Source: CAZTJA01 sp964613745
GTDB lineage: Bacteria; Desulfobacterota; Desulfomonilia; Desulfomonilales; Desulfomonilaceae
DNA: 64,000 bases
Direction: 5' to 3'
NCBI GenBank assembly: GCA_964613745.1
Contig: CAZTJA010000001.1
Span: 124,001-188,000 of the forward strand
Shown here: one piece after another, positions 25,288 through 34,643 of the stretch
Layout: each line of letters starts with the position of its first letter
Position numbering within the stretch: the stretch's first letter is position 1
Notes under the pieces: model-generated
Databases searched by the model: none
What the model saw: the letters and a program-made list of their open reading frames with translations, nothing else
What the model was told of the DNA's origin: nothing
Program-made: the position numbers and the translations under genes

Positions 25288-27051
25288 CTAGAACACGCCC
25301 TTAACTTTTCCAGTTTCAACATCAACATCGATTCTGCGGAATGCAGGGTTGGAGCTCGTTCCCGGCATAAGTGAAATTGTTCCGGCCACCGGAACAACGA
25401 ATCCTGCGCCTTTGTAGGTCAAAATATCTCTAACCGGCAAGGTCCATCCCGTCGGAACGCCCTTGAGGTTTGGATCATGAGAAAGGCTGAGGTGGGTTTT
25501 CACCATGCAGGTTCCGAGCTTGGAAAGTTCAGGATCCGTTTCCATTCTCTTGGCCTTGGCTTCAGCTTCCGGAGTGAACGTTACGCCATCCGCTCCGTAG
25601 ACTTCTTTGGCAATGAGTTCGATTCTCTGTCTGAGAGGCATTTCCAATGGATAGAGGAATTTGAAATCGTTCTTCTCTTCACAGGCATCCACGACGGCAT
25701 CTGCGAATTCAAGAGCACCATCGCCGCCTTTGAGCCAATGCTCAGACACGGCTGCACGTGCACCGGCCTGCTCGGCCAATCTTCTAACTGCCTCGATCTC
25801 ATTCTTAGTATCGGTGTAGAATGAGTTGATACAAACAACCGGGTTGATACCGGCCTTTTTGACGGTATCGATATGCTTGATCAGGTTGGCACATCCTTTT
25901 TCTACCCATTCAACGTTTTCGCTCTCATATTCTTTAGGCATGGGCAGTCCAGGTCTAGGAACAGGTGCGCCACCGTGGCATTTCAATGCTCTAATGGTTG
26001 CAACGACAACTGCACAATTCGGCTTCAATCCTGAATAACGGCATTTAAGATTCCAGAATTTCTCAAAACCTATATCAGCGCCGAATCCTGACTCGGTAAC
26101 ATGATAATCACCAAGTTTAAGACCGATTCTGTCAGCAATGATTGAGGACTGACCAATGGCTATGTTCGCAAAGGGTCCAGCGTGAACGAATACCGGTTGG
26201 CCCTCGACGGTTTGCAGCAAGTTCGGGTTAAGGGCTTCAACCATCCACGCGGTCATGGCACCGTCAACCTGCAGGTCCGCAGTAGTAACTGGGTCGCCAT
26301 TCTTGCTGTAAGCCACAACGATCTTGCCCATCCGCTCGCGCATATCTTTAAGGTCTGTAGAAACGGCGAGAATAGCCATGATTTCAGATGAAACGGCAAT
26401 ACCAAATGACGATCTCATCATGAAACCGTCCATTTTTCCGCCGATTCCAATGATGATATTTCTCAACGATTGGGCGCAGAAGTCGATAATCCACCCGAAT
26501 TCAACGTTTCTGGGATCAATGTTGAGTCTGGGAAGGCCTCTCTTGGCCCATTCCTCGTCATCATAATTGAATTCATGCTGCATTCTGGCGGTCAGAGCTA
26601 CCATTGCCAGGTTGTGAGCGTTCATGATGGCATTGATGTCACCGGTGAGTCCCAAGGAAAAAGGAGTCAGAGGTATGCACTGTGCAATACCGCCACCAGC
26701 TGCGGACCCTTTAATGTTCATGGTGGGTCCGCCGGAGGGCTGACGAATGGCTGCAACTACATTCTTACCGCGTTTGCCTAAACCCTCAACCAAACCCATG
26801 CTGCTTGTGGATTTACCTTCACCCAGAGGTGTTGGTGTAATGGCGGTTACGTCGATGTATTTTCCATCCGGTTTGTTGCCAACTCTTTTCAAAACTTTTG
26901 CGAAATCAATTTTCGCAACGTAATGCCCGTGGGGCAGCAGTTCCTCTTTGGTAAGGCCCAGTTCATCCCCGAGCTGATAGACCGTTTTCATTGTTTTCTC
27001 GGCCTCTTCAGCTATTTGCCAGTCAGCCATCTTGGTCGGGTCCAGAGCCAT
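25288..27051 (-). CDS. fhs: Formate-tetrahydrofolate ligase
   Basis: ATP-dependent ligation of formate to tetrahydrofolate, giving 10-formyl-THF; the first folate step of the Wood-Ljungdahl methyl branch and a source of C1 units for purines. The 587 aa show the ATP site (PTPLGEGKSTSSMGLVEGL near residue 72), QPSGGPTMNIKGSAAGGG, and the C-terminal PVAGTISLMPG. An AGGAGGT lies 6 nt before the ATG. purQ is upstream on the same strand, but 232 nt separate them; that interval (27052-27283) holds a small GCAGG/CCTGC hairpin in the fhs leader and nothing else I can name. Confidence 0.95.
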   Translation of the reverse strand: MALDPTKMADWQIAEEAEKTMKTVYQLGDELGLTKEELLPHGHYVAKIDFAKVLKRVGNKPDGKYIDVTAITPTPLGEGKSTSSMGLVEGLGKRGKNVVAAIRQPSGGPTMNIKGSAAGGGIAQCIPLTPFSLGLTGDINAIMNAHNLAMVALTARMQHEFNYDDEEWAKRGLPRLNIDPRNVEFGWIIDFCAQSLRNIIIGIGGKMDGFMMRSSFGIAVSSEIMAILAVSTDLKDMRERMGKIVVAYSKNGDPVTTADLQVDGAMTAWMVEALNPNLLQTVEGQPVFVHAGPFANIAIGQSSIIADRIGLKLGDYHVTESGFGADIGFEKFWNLKCRYSGLKPNCAVVVATIRALKCHGGAPVPRPGLPMPKEYESENVEWVEKGCANLIKHIDTVKKAGINPVVCINSFYTDTKNEIEAVRRLAEQAGARAAVSEHWLKGGDGALEFADAVVDACEEKNDFKFLYPLEMPLRQRIELIAKEVYGADGVTFTPEAEAKAKRMETDPELSKLGTCMVKTHLSLSHDPNLKGVPTGWTLPVRDILTYKGAGFVVPVAGTISLMPGTSSNPAFRRIDVDVETGKVKGVF

Positions 27052-27283
27052 CGATACCTCCTGTATGACTATTCACGTGCAGGCAGACCTGCTTAAACAG
27101 CAACTTAATTATGACGTTGGAGAGTTTAGGGGGGACATGACACGGTAAGCAACTTCTTCTTTTTTCAAAGAGTCCGTCTCGGGATACAAGGCTAACAAAA
27201 TTGTTCGCCACGCCTAGTTCCGCGTCAGTCGCCTACTATATTTCATAATGCTGAAAAAGGCAACAAAAAAGAATTGTTAGACC

Positions 27284-28093
27284 TCAGCATTCAGATAAAT
27301 AAGCTTTAGCATTCTTGAATATTGCTAATCCGTCTCCGTCTTCCGGCAACTCTTCTCTCGTCCATCTAGGGTGTTGAATTCGCCTAATGAAGCATTCCGG
27401 ATGCGGCATCAATCCAAATATTCTTCCTGTTGGATCGCATATGCCTGCTATCGCTGAATTCGACCCATTTGGATTATCAGGATAATTCATGGATGGACCG
27501 GAACAGTCCCTATCCGTGTATCGTAAGACGGCTTGATGCTCAGTCAATAATCGACCGATTACATCGTCCGAACCTATGATTTTGCCCTCGCCATGGCGGA
27601 CAGGCAAAAACATCCTTTTCACGCCCTTGGTGAATACACATGGAGAAGAATCGTCTGTCGTGAGCATCACCCAGCGATCTTCAAAGCGTCCGCTATCATT
27701 TCCGGTAAGGCTTAATACTCGATTATCATAATTCAGTTCAAATCCAGGTAACATACCAAGTTTGACCAGTAGTTGAAACCCGTTACAAATGCCAAGTACC
27801 AGGCCCTCTTGATTGATGAACTCTAAAATTTTATCAATCAAACGGATTCCATCAATTCGAGAGTTTCGTATCCTATTTACACAAGCTTGTGCGGATCCCA
27901 AATCGTCCCCATCCAGAAAGCCCCCGGGGAAAACGATTAAATTATATTTTTTCGGATCAGCATCGCCATTTGCCAGATTGTTTAAATGGACTAAATCAAC
28001 CTCTCCGAATCCGGCAAGTTGAAGGGCATATTTTGTTTCGTTCTCACAGTTGATACCATGACCGGTGGCGACCATGGCCTTTAATCGATTCAC
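27284..28093 (-). CDS. purQ: Phosphoribosylformylglycinamidine synthase, glutamine amidotransferase subunit
   Basis: Class I glutamine amidotransferase of 269 aa that supplies ammonia for the fourth step of purine synthesis. Cys nucleophile in GICNGFQLLVKLG near residue 98, and the His/Glu pair in MPHPECF near 233; early motifs TGHGINCENE and VFPGGFLDGDDLGS are those of PurQ. It is slightly longer than B. subtilis PurQ, like the PurQ-like C-terminal part of large PurL or the stand-alone forms of many anaerobes. It follows the nuo block and its terminator. Confidence 0.9.
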   Translation of the reverse strand: MNRLKAMVATGHGINCENETKYALQLAGFGEVDLVHLNNLANGDADPKKYNLIVFPGGFLDGDDLGSAQACVNRIRNSRIDGIRLIDKILEFINQEGLVLGICNGFQLLVKLGMLPGFELNYDNRVLSLTGNDSGRFEDRWVMLTTDDSSPCVFTKGVKRMFLPVRHGEGKIIGSDDVIGRLLTEHQAVLRYTDRDCSGPSMNYPDNPNGSNSAIAGICDPTGRIFGLMPHPECFIRRIQHPRWTREELPEDGDGLAIFKNAKAYLSEC

Positions 28094-28119
28094 TTTTGAC
28101 TCCCTGTATATAGATCAAA

Positions 28120-28144
28120 CGCGACCTACCTGGGGCGGGTCGCG
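28120..28144 (-). terminator. Stem-loop after nuoN
   Basis: Minus-strand CGCGACC (28144-28138), 11-nt loop, GGTCGCG (28126-28120), then TTTG. It lies 31 nt after the nuoN stop and would end the complex I transcript; the T tract is short. Confidence 0.5.
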
Positions 28145-28174
28145 AAAAGGTTTAGTGGACAGCTGATGACGAGT

Positions 28175-29632
28175 TTAGAATAAAGGTTTAATCGATTCCA
28201 TGCTCAAATTCAAATAGGTAGTAGGGAAAATTCCTATATAAAGAATGCCCACTGCGGTGATTGCTAGGACCATGACCATGGCAGGTCCAAAGTTTACCGT
28301 CGGGTAAATTCTTTCGGGCACTTCCATGTACATCTTCATCAATACTCTAAAATAATAGAATACTGAAACCGCACTGGTCAGAACCCCGATTATGACCAGC
28401 CAATAGAATCCGGATGAAATCGCTGCACTAAATATAGTCAACTTGGCTACAAATCCTGCAGTTGGAGGAATTCCTGCGAGAGAAAGAAGAAAGATGGACA
28501 TTGCGAGTGCAAGCATCGGGTGTGAATTGCCCAAACCACGATAGTCATCCAACATGACGTTTGCCTCGCCCTTCTTACCCACCAACGTAACTACTGCGAA
28601 GGCTCCGATATTGGTGAAAGTGTAGGCGAGGAGGTAATAAAGCATTCCCGATAACCCGGCTTCGTTTCCTGCGACCATTCCGATCAGGATGTATCCCGCA
28701 TGAGCAATACTGGAATACGCAAGCATTCTCTTGATGTTTTGCTGCACCAGAGCAGCCACGTTTCCCAAAATCATCGTGAGTACCGCAAGTACCCACAATA
28801 TCTTTGTCCAATCGACTTGAAAAGCCGTGAAGGATTCGAAGAACACTCGAGCGAATGCAGCAAATGCAGCCGCTTTGACACCCACGGACATGAATCCCGT
28901 GAGAGGGGTCGGTGCGCCTTCATAGACATCCGGGGTCCACATGTGGAAGGGAACCGCTGCGGCCTTGAACGCAAAACCGATTAACAGCAGGCTCATACCG
29001 ATTAATGCGGTAACGCTCAGAGACCCCGATTTGAAATACTTTGTAATCTCGGGTAAATACAGAGATCCTGCGCTACCGTAAATCAATGCGGCCCCATACA
29101 GAAATATTCCGCTGGAAAAAGCGCCCAGAATCAAATACTTGAGGGCTGCTTCTTTACTCTTAGAGCTCTCGGGTAAAATCCCTGTCAGAACGTAGACGCA
29201 TATAGATAATGTTTCTAGGCCGATAAAGATTGTCAGAAGATGATTTCCGGCAACCATAAACATCATACCGGCTGCACAGAACAGAAGGAGAGTAAAATAC
29301 TCGTAAATAGTGTCCCCTTCATCGTAAAAGTATCGGACCGAAGTCAAGACCGTTAAACCGGTAGCGATAAGAATTATCAAATTGAGAAACCACGAAAACG
29401 GGTCCAAGGCAATGAGACCGGAAAATGCTGTCTTGCTGAATCCACGAAGAGGGATATTTGCAGCAATTGCAATGAGAACACCGGCCAGGCTGAGAATCAT
29501 TGATATCCCAATGATCCCTTTTCTTACAAACAGCCCGATGAACATGACGGCCAATCCGGCTACGCACAATATCAGTGCCGGCGCAATACCGGCAAGATTG
29601 ACATCGGGAACTGGAATCGGTGCAGGGGTCAT
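28175..29632 (-). CDS. nuoN: NADH-quinone oxidoreductase subunit N
   Basis: Antiporter-like proton-translocating membrane subunit of complex I, 485 aa with about 14 spans. The conserved core helices are present: LSICVYVLTG near residue 140, AAVPFHMWTPDVYEGAPTP near 228 and the lysine-bearing IKRMLAYSSIAHAGYI near 302. Last gene of the nuo run, 10 nt after nuoM, followed by a stem-loop. RBS AGGAG lies 7 nt before the ATG. Confidence 0.94.
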   Translation of the reverse strand: MTPAPIPVPDVNLAGIAPALILCVAGLAVMFIGLFVRKGIIGISMILSLAGVLIAIAANIPLRGFSKTAFSGLIALDPFSWFLNLIILIATGLTVLTSVRYFYDEGDTIYEYFTLLLFCAAGMMFMVAGNHLLTIFIGLETLSICVYVLTGILPESSKSKEAALKYLILGAFSSGIFLYGAALIYGSAGSLYLPEITKYFKSGSLSVTALIGMSLLLIGFAFKAAAVPFHMWTPDVYEGAPTPLTGFMSVGVKAAAFAAFARVFFESFTAFQVDWTKILWVLAVLTMILGNVAALVQQNIKRMLAYSSIAHAGYILIGMVAGNEAGLSGMLYYLLAYTFTNIGAFAVVTLVGKKGEANVMLDDYRGLGNSHPMLALAMSIFLLSLAGIPPTAGFVAKLTIFSAAISSGFYWLVIIGVLTSAVSVFYYFRVLMKMYMEVPERIYPTVNFGPAMVMVLAITAVGILYIGIFPTTYLNLSMESIKPLF

Positions 29633-29642
29633 CCCGTAGCTC

Positions 29643-31241
29643 CTAATCCTTGGTATTCATGCCAGGAGTGAACACTTGAGTATAGAGGCCTTTGCCTGCT
29701 TCAAGATCAACTCTCTTGGTCTTTTCCGAAGAGATCACTGCAGCTCGTTTCGTCTCAACAAGCTGCTTAAAATTCTTAACAGCGGGTTCCATGGGTTTTA
29801 AGAAAGTGTTTGGGTAAACACCGATCCAAACGCAAAATATCAGCAAGGGGATTAGTAAACCGACTTCTCTCGCATTCAAGTCCGATAAATTCAGGTTCTT
29901 GGGATTCGTGATCTCGCCGAACATAACTCTCTGAAACATCCAAAGCATATAGACCGCAGCAAATATTACTCCGGAAGCGGCGATGATCGCATAAACTTTG
30001 TAGACCTTAAACGTACCGAGCAGAATGAGGAACTCACCGACGAAACCATTTAATCCCGGCAGTCCTATGGAAGATAACGTGAAAATCATAAAGAATACTG
30101 CGAACAGAGGCATTACCTTTGAGATGCCTCCGAACTCCGCTATTAATCTCGTATGGCGTCTTTCATAGATCATGCCTACTATGAGGAAGAGGGCACCCGT
30201 GCTAAGGCCGTGATTTATCATTTGTATGATACTGCCCTCGAGGCCCTGATCCGTCATTGCAAACATTCCCAACATGACGAAACCCAAGTGGCTGACGCTG
30301 GAAAAAGCGACTAATCTCTTTACATCGGGTTGAACCATAGCAACCCAGGCTCCGTAAATTATACCGATCACCGCTAGAGCACCGATCCACCATGCTGCAT
30401 CCATTGCCGCATTGGGGAAAAGAGGAATTGCATATCGAATAAATCCGTATGTTCCCATTTTGAGAAGAACCGCGGCAAGAACCACGCTGCCGACTGTGGG
30501 TGCTTCGGTATGGGCGTCGGGCAACCATGTATGGAAGGGAAACATTGGAACTTTGATGGCGAACGCCAGAAAGAAGGCCAAAAACATCCAGAACTGTGCA
30601 GCCACAGGTACGTGGAATTCATACAATCTCAGCAAATCGAATGTATACTCGCCGGTGGCCTGAAAATTCATAATGTACAAAGCCAAAATAGCAACCAACA
30701 TGAGTAAGCTTCCGACGATGGTATAGAGGACGAACTTGATGGCTGCGTACAACTTCCGAGCAGGGTTCCCCCAGATGCCGATCAGCAAGTACATAGGGAT
30801 CAGCATAATTTCCCAAAACACGTAAAACAAAAACAGATCCAGGGAAACAAAGACCCCTATCATTCCGACTTGGAGAAAAAGAAGTGAAATCAGAAATTCC
30901 TTCACCCTGTATTGGATGTCGGTCCAGGAGGCGAGGATCACGATAGGCCCAAGCAGTGTTGTCAGTAGGATCAGCCATAGGCTGATTCCATCTATTCCCA
31001 TGTAATAAGATATCCCGAAGCTTTTTACCCACACGTACTTCTCAACCAGCTGCATGGAAGGGGTAGAACCGTTGAACTTAAGCAGCATGTAAAGGCTCAG
31101 GATAAAGTCCAAAACCATGAAAGCGAGAGCAATCCACCTCAAGAGAGTAGTTTTCTCTCGATCGAGAAACAGGATAATGAATACACCAATCAGCGGGACG
31201 AAGGTGATTGCGCTTAGTATTGGAAATTGAGGGGTCTCCAT
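29643..31241 (-). CDS. nuoM: NADH-quinone oxidoreductase subunit M
   Basis: Antiporter-like proton-pumping subunit, 532 aa. Characteristic stretches: FYVFWEIMLIPMYLLIG near residue 140, FPFHTWLPDAHTEAPT near 237, DVKRLVAFSSVSHLGFV near 308 and GLPGLNGFVGEF near 400. The C terminus carries an extra soluble tail of about 40 residues (KRAAVISSEKTKRVDLEAG) after the last helix. It sits 18 nt after nuoL. Confidence 0.95.
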   Translation of the reverse strand: METPQFPILSAITFVPLIGVFIILFLDREKTTLLRWIALAFMVLDFILSLYMLLKFNGSTPSMQLVEKYVWVKSFGISYYMGIDGISLWLILLTTLLGPIVILASWTDIQYRVKEFLISLLFLQVGMIGVFVSLDLFLFYVFWEIMLIPMYLLIGIWGNPARKLYAAIKFVLYTIVGSLLMLVAILALYIMNFQATGEYTFDLLRLYEFHVPVAAQFWMFLAFFLAFAIKVPMFPFHTWLPDAHTEAPTVGSVVLAAVLLKMGTYGFIRYAIPLFPNAAMDAAWWIGALAVIGIIYGAWVAMVQPDVKRLVAFSSVSHLGFVMLGMFAMTDQGLEGSIIQMINHGLSTGALFLIVGMIYERRHTRLIAEFGGISKVMPLFAVFFMIFTLSSIGLPGLNGFVGEFLILLGTFKVYKVYAIIAASGVIFAAVYMLWMFQRVMFGEITNPKNLNLSDLNAREVGLLIPLLIFCVWIGVYPNTFLKPMEPAVKNFKQLVETKRAAVISSEKTKRVDLEAGKGLYTQVFTPGMNTKD

Positions 31242-31259
31242 GAACGGTGGGCCTCCATT

Positions 31260-33188
31260 CTATCTCATGACCAAATAGCCGACTATTACTACCATTCCGA
31301 CGAGAATCGATAGAGCATAATCTTTAACAAGACCGCTCTCTAAACGACGAAGTACCGATCCCCAATATCGGGTCAGACCGGCAACTCCATTCACGATCCC
31401 GTCAATAACCGACTCATCAAAGGATTTCCACAGAAGTCTGGAAAATTTCACTATGGAATTGACGAACAGAAAATCGTAAATCTCGTCAATCCAATATTTA
31501 TTGTAAACCAAACGGTGTAGGGCTCCGAAGCGATCAACCATTCTATCTGCTACAGAAACATTCTTGAGATACATCCATCTGGCGAAAAGAAAACCCACGA
31601 TCGCTACTATGAGGGATGCCGCCATCAAAGCTAGTTCAAAAGCTACGCTTGGATGAGCTGCGTGGTGACCGGAAGCCTTTTCAATAATAGCTTTGGCGGG
31701 GGCAAATACGGGGGCCAAGAAATCGCCGAATACATGCCATCCTGAAAGTATAGGAATACCCACAAATCCACCCACCAATGAAAGCACCGCCAAGATCATT
31801 AGAGGGACGGTCATAAGAGGCGGAGATTCATGCAAGTGGTGAGCGGTCTCATGGTCAACTCTGGATTTGCCGAGAAAAGTCATGAACAGCGACCTGAACA
31901 TATAGAAAGAAGTCATTAAAGCCGCAGTCATACCGACGACCCAAAAAATAGGGTTTCTTTCCAATGCGAAGAAGAGAATCTCATCTTTGCTGAAAAATCC
32001 CGCATAAGGGAAAATGCCGGCTATGGCAAGTGTTCCGAACAGATAAGTCCAGTACGTATGGGGTAATTTACTCTTAAGTGCCCCCATTTTACGCATGTCA
32101 AGTTCACCCGACATTGCATGCATGACGCTGCCGGCGGCCATAAACAATAGTGCCTTAAAGAAGGCGTGAGTCATTAAATGGAAAATACCTGAAGCAAAGG
32201 CTCCGACACCGCAGGCGAGGAACATGTAACCCAGCTGACTGATGGTGGAATATGCCAAAACCCGCTTTATATCGAACTGAGTGATGCCTATTGTTGCCGC
32301 AAAAAATGCGGTTGCACCTCCAATAATGGCTACTGTAGTTAACGATATCGGAGCAAGAGCAAAGAGAACACTGCACCGTGCGACCATATAAACGCCGGCC
32401 GTGACCATCGTCGCTGCATGGATAAGTGCGCTTACGGGGGTAGGGCCCTCCATCGCATCCGGTAACCACGTATAAAGTGGAATTTGAGCCGATTTTCCTG
32501 TGGCTCCGACGAAAATCAACAGAGTAATTGCCGTGACGAGAAGACCTCCGTAGGTCAATTTGTCCGGGGCAGCTGCAAAGACATCAAGGTAATTAAAAGT
32601 GCCGAAGGTAGTAAATATGAGGAAAGCGCCGACTAAGAATCCAAAGTCGCCAACTCTATTGACTACAAATGCCTTCTTACCTGCATCTGCTGCTGATTTT
32701 TTCTCATAGTAATAGCCGATTAAAAGATAGGAACATAATCCGACTCCTTCCCAACCTACAAACATGAGAAGGAAATTGTTGGCGGACACGAGGATGAGCA
32801 TGTTGAAGACAAATAGGTTCAGATAACAAAAATATCGTCTAAAACCAAATTCGCCGTGCATGTATCCGATTGAATAGATGTGAATAATGCAACCGACTCC
32901 GCTAACGACGGAAAGCATTATGAGACTTAACGGGTCGATTAAGAAACCGAATGGTATATTGAGATCGCCTGAAGCGATCCAAGTGTATACGATTCTCTGA
33001 ATTGATCGCGATCCCGGAGGCATGCCCAGTACTTCAAGGAAAATCAGTACTGTAACTACAAAGGAAGCTCCCACAGCTCCGGCAGCAATCCATCCAATCG
33101 TCTTTTCAGAAAAATTGCGCCCCAATAGACCATTAACTAGAAATCCAATTAATGGAAAAACGGGAATTAACCATACCAGATCAGTCAT
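31260..33188 (-). CDS. nuoL: NADH-quinone oxidoreductase subunit L
   Basis: Largest proton-pumping subunit, 642 aa. Core motifs: FVGWEGVGLCSYLLIG near residue 125, AQIPLYTWLPDAMEGPTPVS near 222, FDIKRVLAYSTISQLGYM near 298. The C terminus holds the long amphipathic coupling helix region and a last transmembrane helix (SILVGMVVIVGYLVMR) that in known structures spans the antiporter subunits. It is 48 nt downstream of nuoK. Confidence 0.95.
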   Translation of the reverse strand: MTDLVWLIPVFPLIGFLVNGLLGRNFSEKTIGWIAAGAVGASFVVTVLIFLEVLGMPPGSRSIQRIVYTWIASGDLNIPFGFLIDPLSLIMLSVVSGVGCIIHIYSIGYMHGEFGFRRYFCYLNLFVFNMLILVSANNFLLMFVGWEGVGLCSYLLIGYYYEKKSAADAGKKAFVVNRVGDFGFLVGAFLIFTTFGTFNYLDVFAAAPDKLTYGGLLVTAITLLIFVGATGKSAQIPLYTWLPDAMEGPTPVSALIHAATMVTAGVYMVARCSVLFALAPISLTTVAIIGGATAFFAATIGITQFDIKRVLAYSTISQLGYMFLACGVGAFASGIFHLMTHAFFKALLFMAAGSVMHAMSGELDMRKMGALKSKLPHTYWTYLFGTLAIAGIFPYAGFFSKDEILFFALERNPIFWVVGMTAALMTSFYMFRSLFMTFLGKSRVDHETAHHLHESPPLMTVPLMILAVLSLVGGFVGIPILSGWHVFGDFLAPVFAPAKAIIEKASGHHAAHPSVAFELALMAASLIVAIVGFLFARWMYLKNVSVADRMVDRFGALHRLVYNKYWIDEIYDFLFVNSIVKFSRLLWKSFDESVIDGIVNGVAGLTRYWGSVLRRLESGLVKDYALSILVGMVVIVGYLVMR

Positions 33189-33236
33189 TCCAGGCTCCCG
33201 AACAAAAAAGTGGTGTTGCTTAAAGGCAGTGAGAAT

Positions 33237-33539
33237 CTACCACTTCAAAATGTTCATGTCGTTCACGTTAACAGTTCCCCTTTGCCGAAATACCGATACG
33301 GCAAGGGCGAGACCAACCGCCACCTCGGCGGCAGCGACGACCATGATGAACAAAACCATTATCTGACCTTCAATGTTACCCAGGAATTTCGAAAATGCTA
33401 TGAACGTCAGATTAACTGAATTAAGCATGAGTTCTAAGGACATGAGGAGCACGATGACATTTCTTCGAAACATCACCCCAATCATGCCTAAGATGAAAAG
33501 AGCGGCCGAGAGATAAAGATAATGTTGCAACCCAATCAT
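33237..33539 (-). CDS. nuoK: NADH-quinone oxidoreductase subunit K
   Basis: Small three-helix membrane subunit of complex I, 100 aa. Conserved glutamates in the second and third helices are visible: SLELMLNSVNL near residue 35 and AAAEVAVGLAL near 70. RBS AGGTAAGGTG precedes the ATG. Between nuoJ and nuoL, as in the canonical order. Confidence 0.94.
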   Translation of the reverse strand: MIGLQHYLYLSAALFILGMIGVMFRRNVIVLLMSLELMLNSVNLTFIAFSKFLGNIEGQIMVLFIMVVAAAEVAVGLALAVSVFRQRGTVNVNDMNILKW

Positions 33540-33561
33540 TTCACCTTACCTAAAACTGGTG

Positions 33562-34059
33562 TCACGTTCTTTTTCGGGCCAGTAAAACAGTACCAATAAT
33601 TGCCGCCAAAAGGAGCACTGACGCTATTTCAAACGGCAATAGATAGGTAGTAAACAAAGACTCTGCTATCGCATCCGTATTGGATATCCCACTTTCCTTC
33701 ACCGTAGACGAGGGACTCAACACGAAGTGGGCGAGAACAGGGACCAACAACACCAGAAACGAGATTGCTAGGACAATACCCAACCACGGTTTGACGACTC
33801 TGGGATCTAAAGGCAAGACAATTTGATCCAGGTTCAGCAGCATTATGACGAACAAGAACAGTACCATTACTGCTCCTGCATACACTATGAGCTGAACCAT
33901 TGCCACAAACTCGGCATTGAGCAGAATGAATAAACCTGCCAAACCGATCATGGTGAGGATCATAAAGAGAACATTGTGGATGGGACGTCTAAGAAGAACA
34001 ACTAAAAGGGCTGATGCTAAGGTCACGCCACCCAAAAGGTAGAAAATCAAAGCTTCCAT
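33562..34059 (-). CDS. nuoJ: NADH-quinone oxidoreductase subunit J
   Basis: Five-helix membrane subunit, about 165 aa when started at ATG 34059; a longer frame begins at TTG 34095 but adds a polar stretch unlike the family. Typical features: NVLFMILTMIGLAGLFILLNAEF near residue 30 and QLIVYAGAVMVLFLFVIMLL (the quinone-coupling helix) near 55. Contacts NuoA, NuoH and NuoK in known structures. 108 nt separate it from nuoI; nothing else is evident there. Confidence 0.92.
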   Translation of the reverse strand: MEALIFYLLGGVTLASALLVVLLRRPIHNVLFMILTMIGLAGLFILLNAEFVAMVQLIVYAGAVMVLFLFVIMLLNLDQIVLPLDPRVVKPWLGIVLAISFLVLLVPVLAHFVLSPSSTVKESGISNTDAIAESLFTTYLLPFEIASVLLLAAIIGTVLLARKRT

Positions 34060-34166
34060 TGATGTTCCAGTACCTCCGGCATAAGGCCGATCCAAAGCTG
34101 GATCGGCTGTCGGAACACAACAAAATAAAATAAATCGAAAGCCTTACGGCATTTGTAACGGAATTA

Positions 34167-34604
34167 TCAGCTCGCTGCCTTTTTCTTTTCCTCGTACCTC
34201 GGCTCCGGCGGCTCCATTAGCTGATCCTTATTAAGAATAAGGCCATCTCTGGAGTATTCCGATATTTCGTAAGCGGTAGTCATTTCTATTGCCTCACGTG
34301 GGCAAACTTCAACGCAATAGCCGCAAAAAATGCATCTACCGAGGTCAATTTCATACTGTTCAGGATACTTTCTATTGTCCGGTTCAGCAGCCGGTACTAT
34401 TTTGATGCATTCTGCAGGACACACGGTAGCACACAGCATGCAGGCAACACATTTTATCTTCCCGGACGGATGTTTGGTCAAAAAATGTCGGCCTCTCCAC
34501 CGCTTTGCTACGTCCCACTTTTCATCAGGGTACTGCAGTGTGATTTTTTTCTTAAAAAAATGCTGTAACGTGAGTTTCAATCCGTTAATTAACGGCGCAA
34601 GCAT
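34167..34604 (-). CDS. nuoI: NADH-quinone oxidoreductase subunit I (2x[4Fe-4S])
   Basis: Electron carrier for clusters N6a and N6b between NuoG and NuoB, 145 aa. Two complete ferredoxin motifs are present, CVACMLCATVCP near residue 54 and CIFCGYCVEVCP near 91. The N-terminal LKLTLQHFFKKKITLQYP is the amphipathic lead typical of NuoI. It lies 39 nt after nuoH. Confidence 0.94.
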   Translation of the reverse strand: MLAPLINGLKLTLQHFFKKKITLQYPDEKWDVAKRWRGRHFLTKHPSGKIKCVACMLCATVCPAECIKIVPAAEPDNRKYPEQYEIDLGRCIFCGYCVEVCPREAIEMTTAYEISEYSRDGLILNKDQLMEPPEPRYEEKKKAAS

Positions 34605-34643
34605 ATTTGAACCTCATAAAGAAGAATAATCGTTAACCTTAAG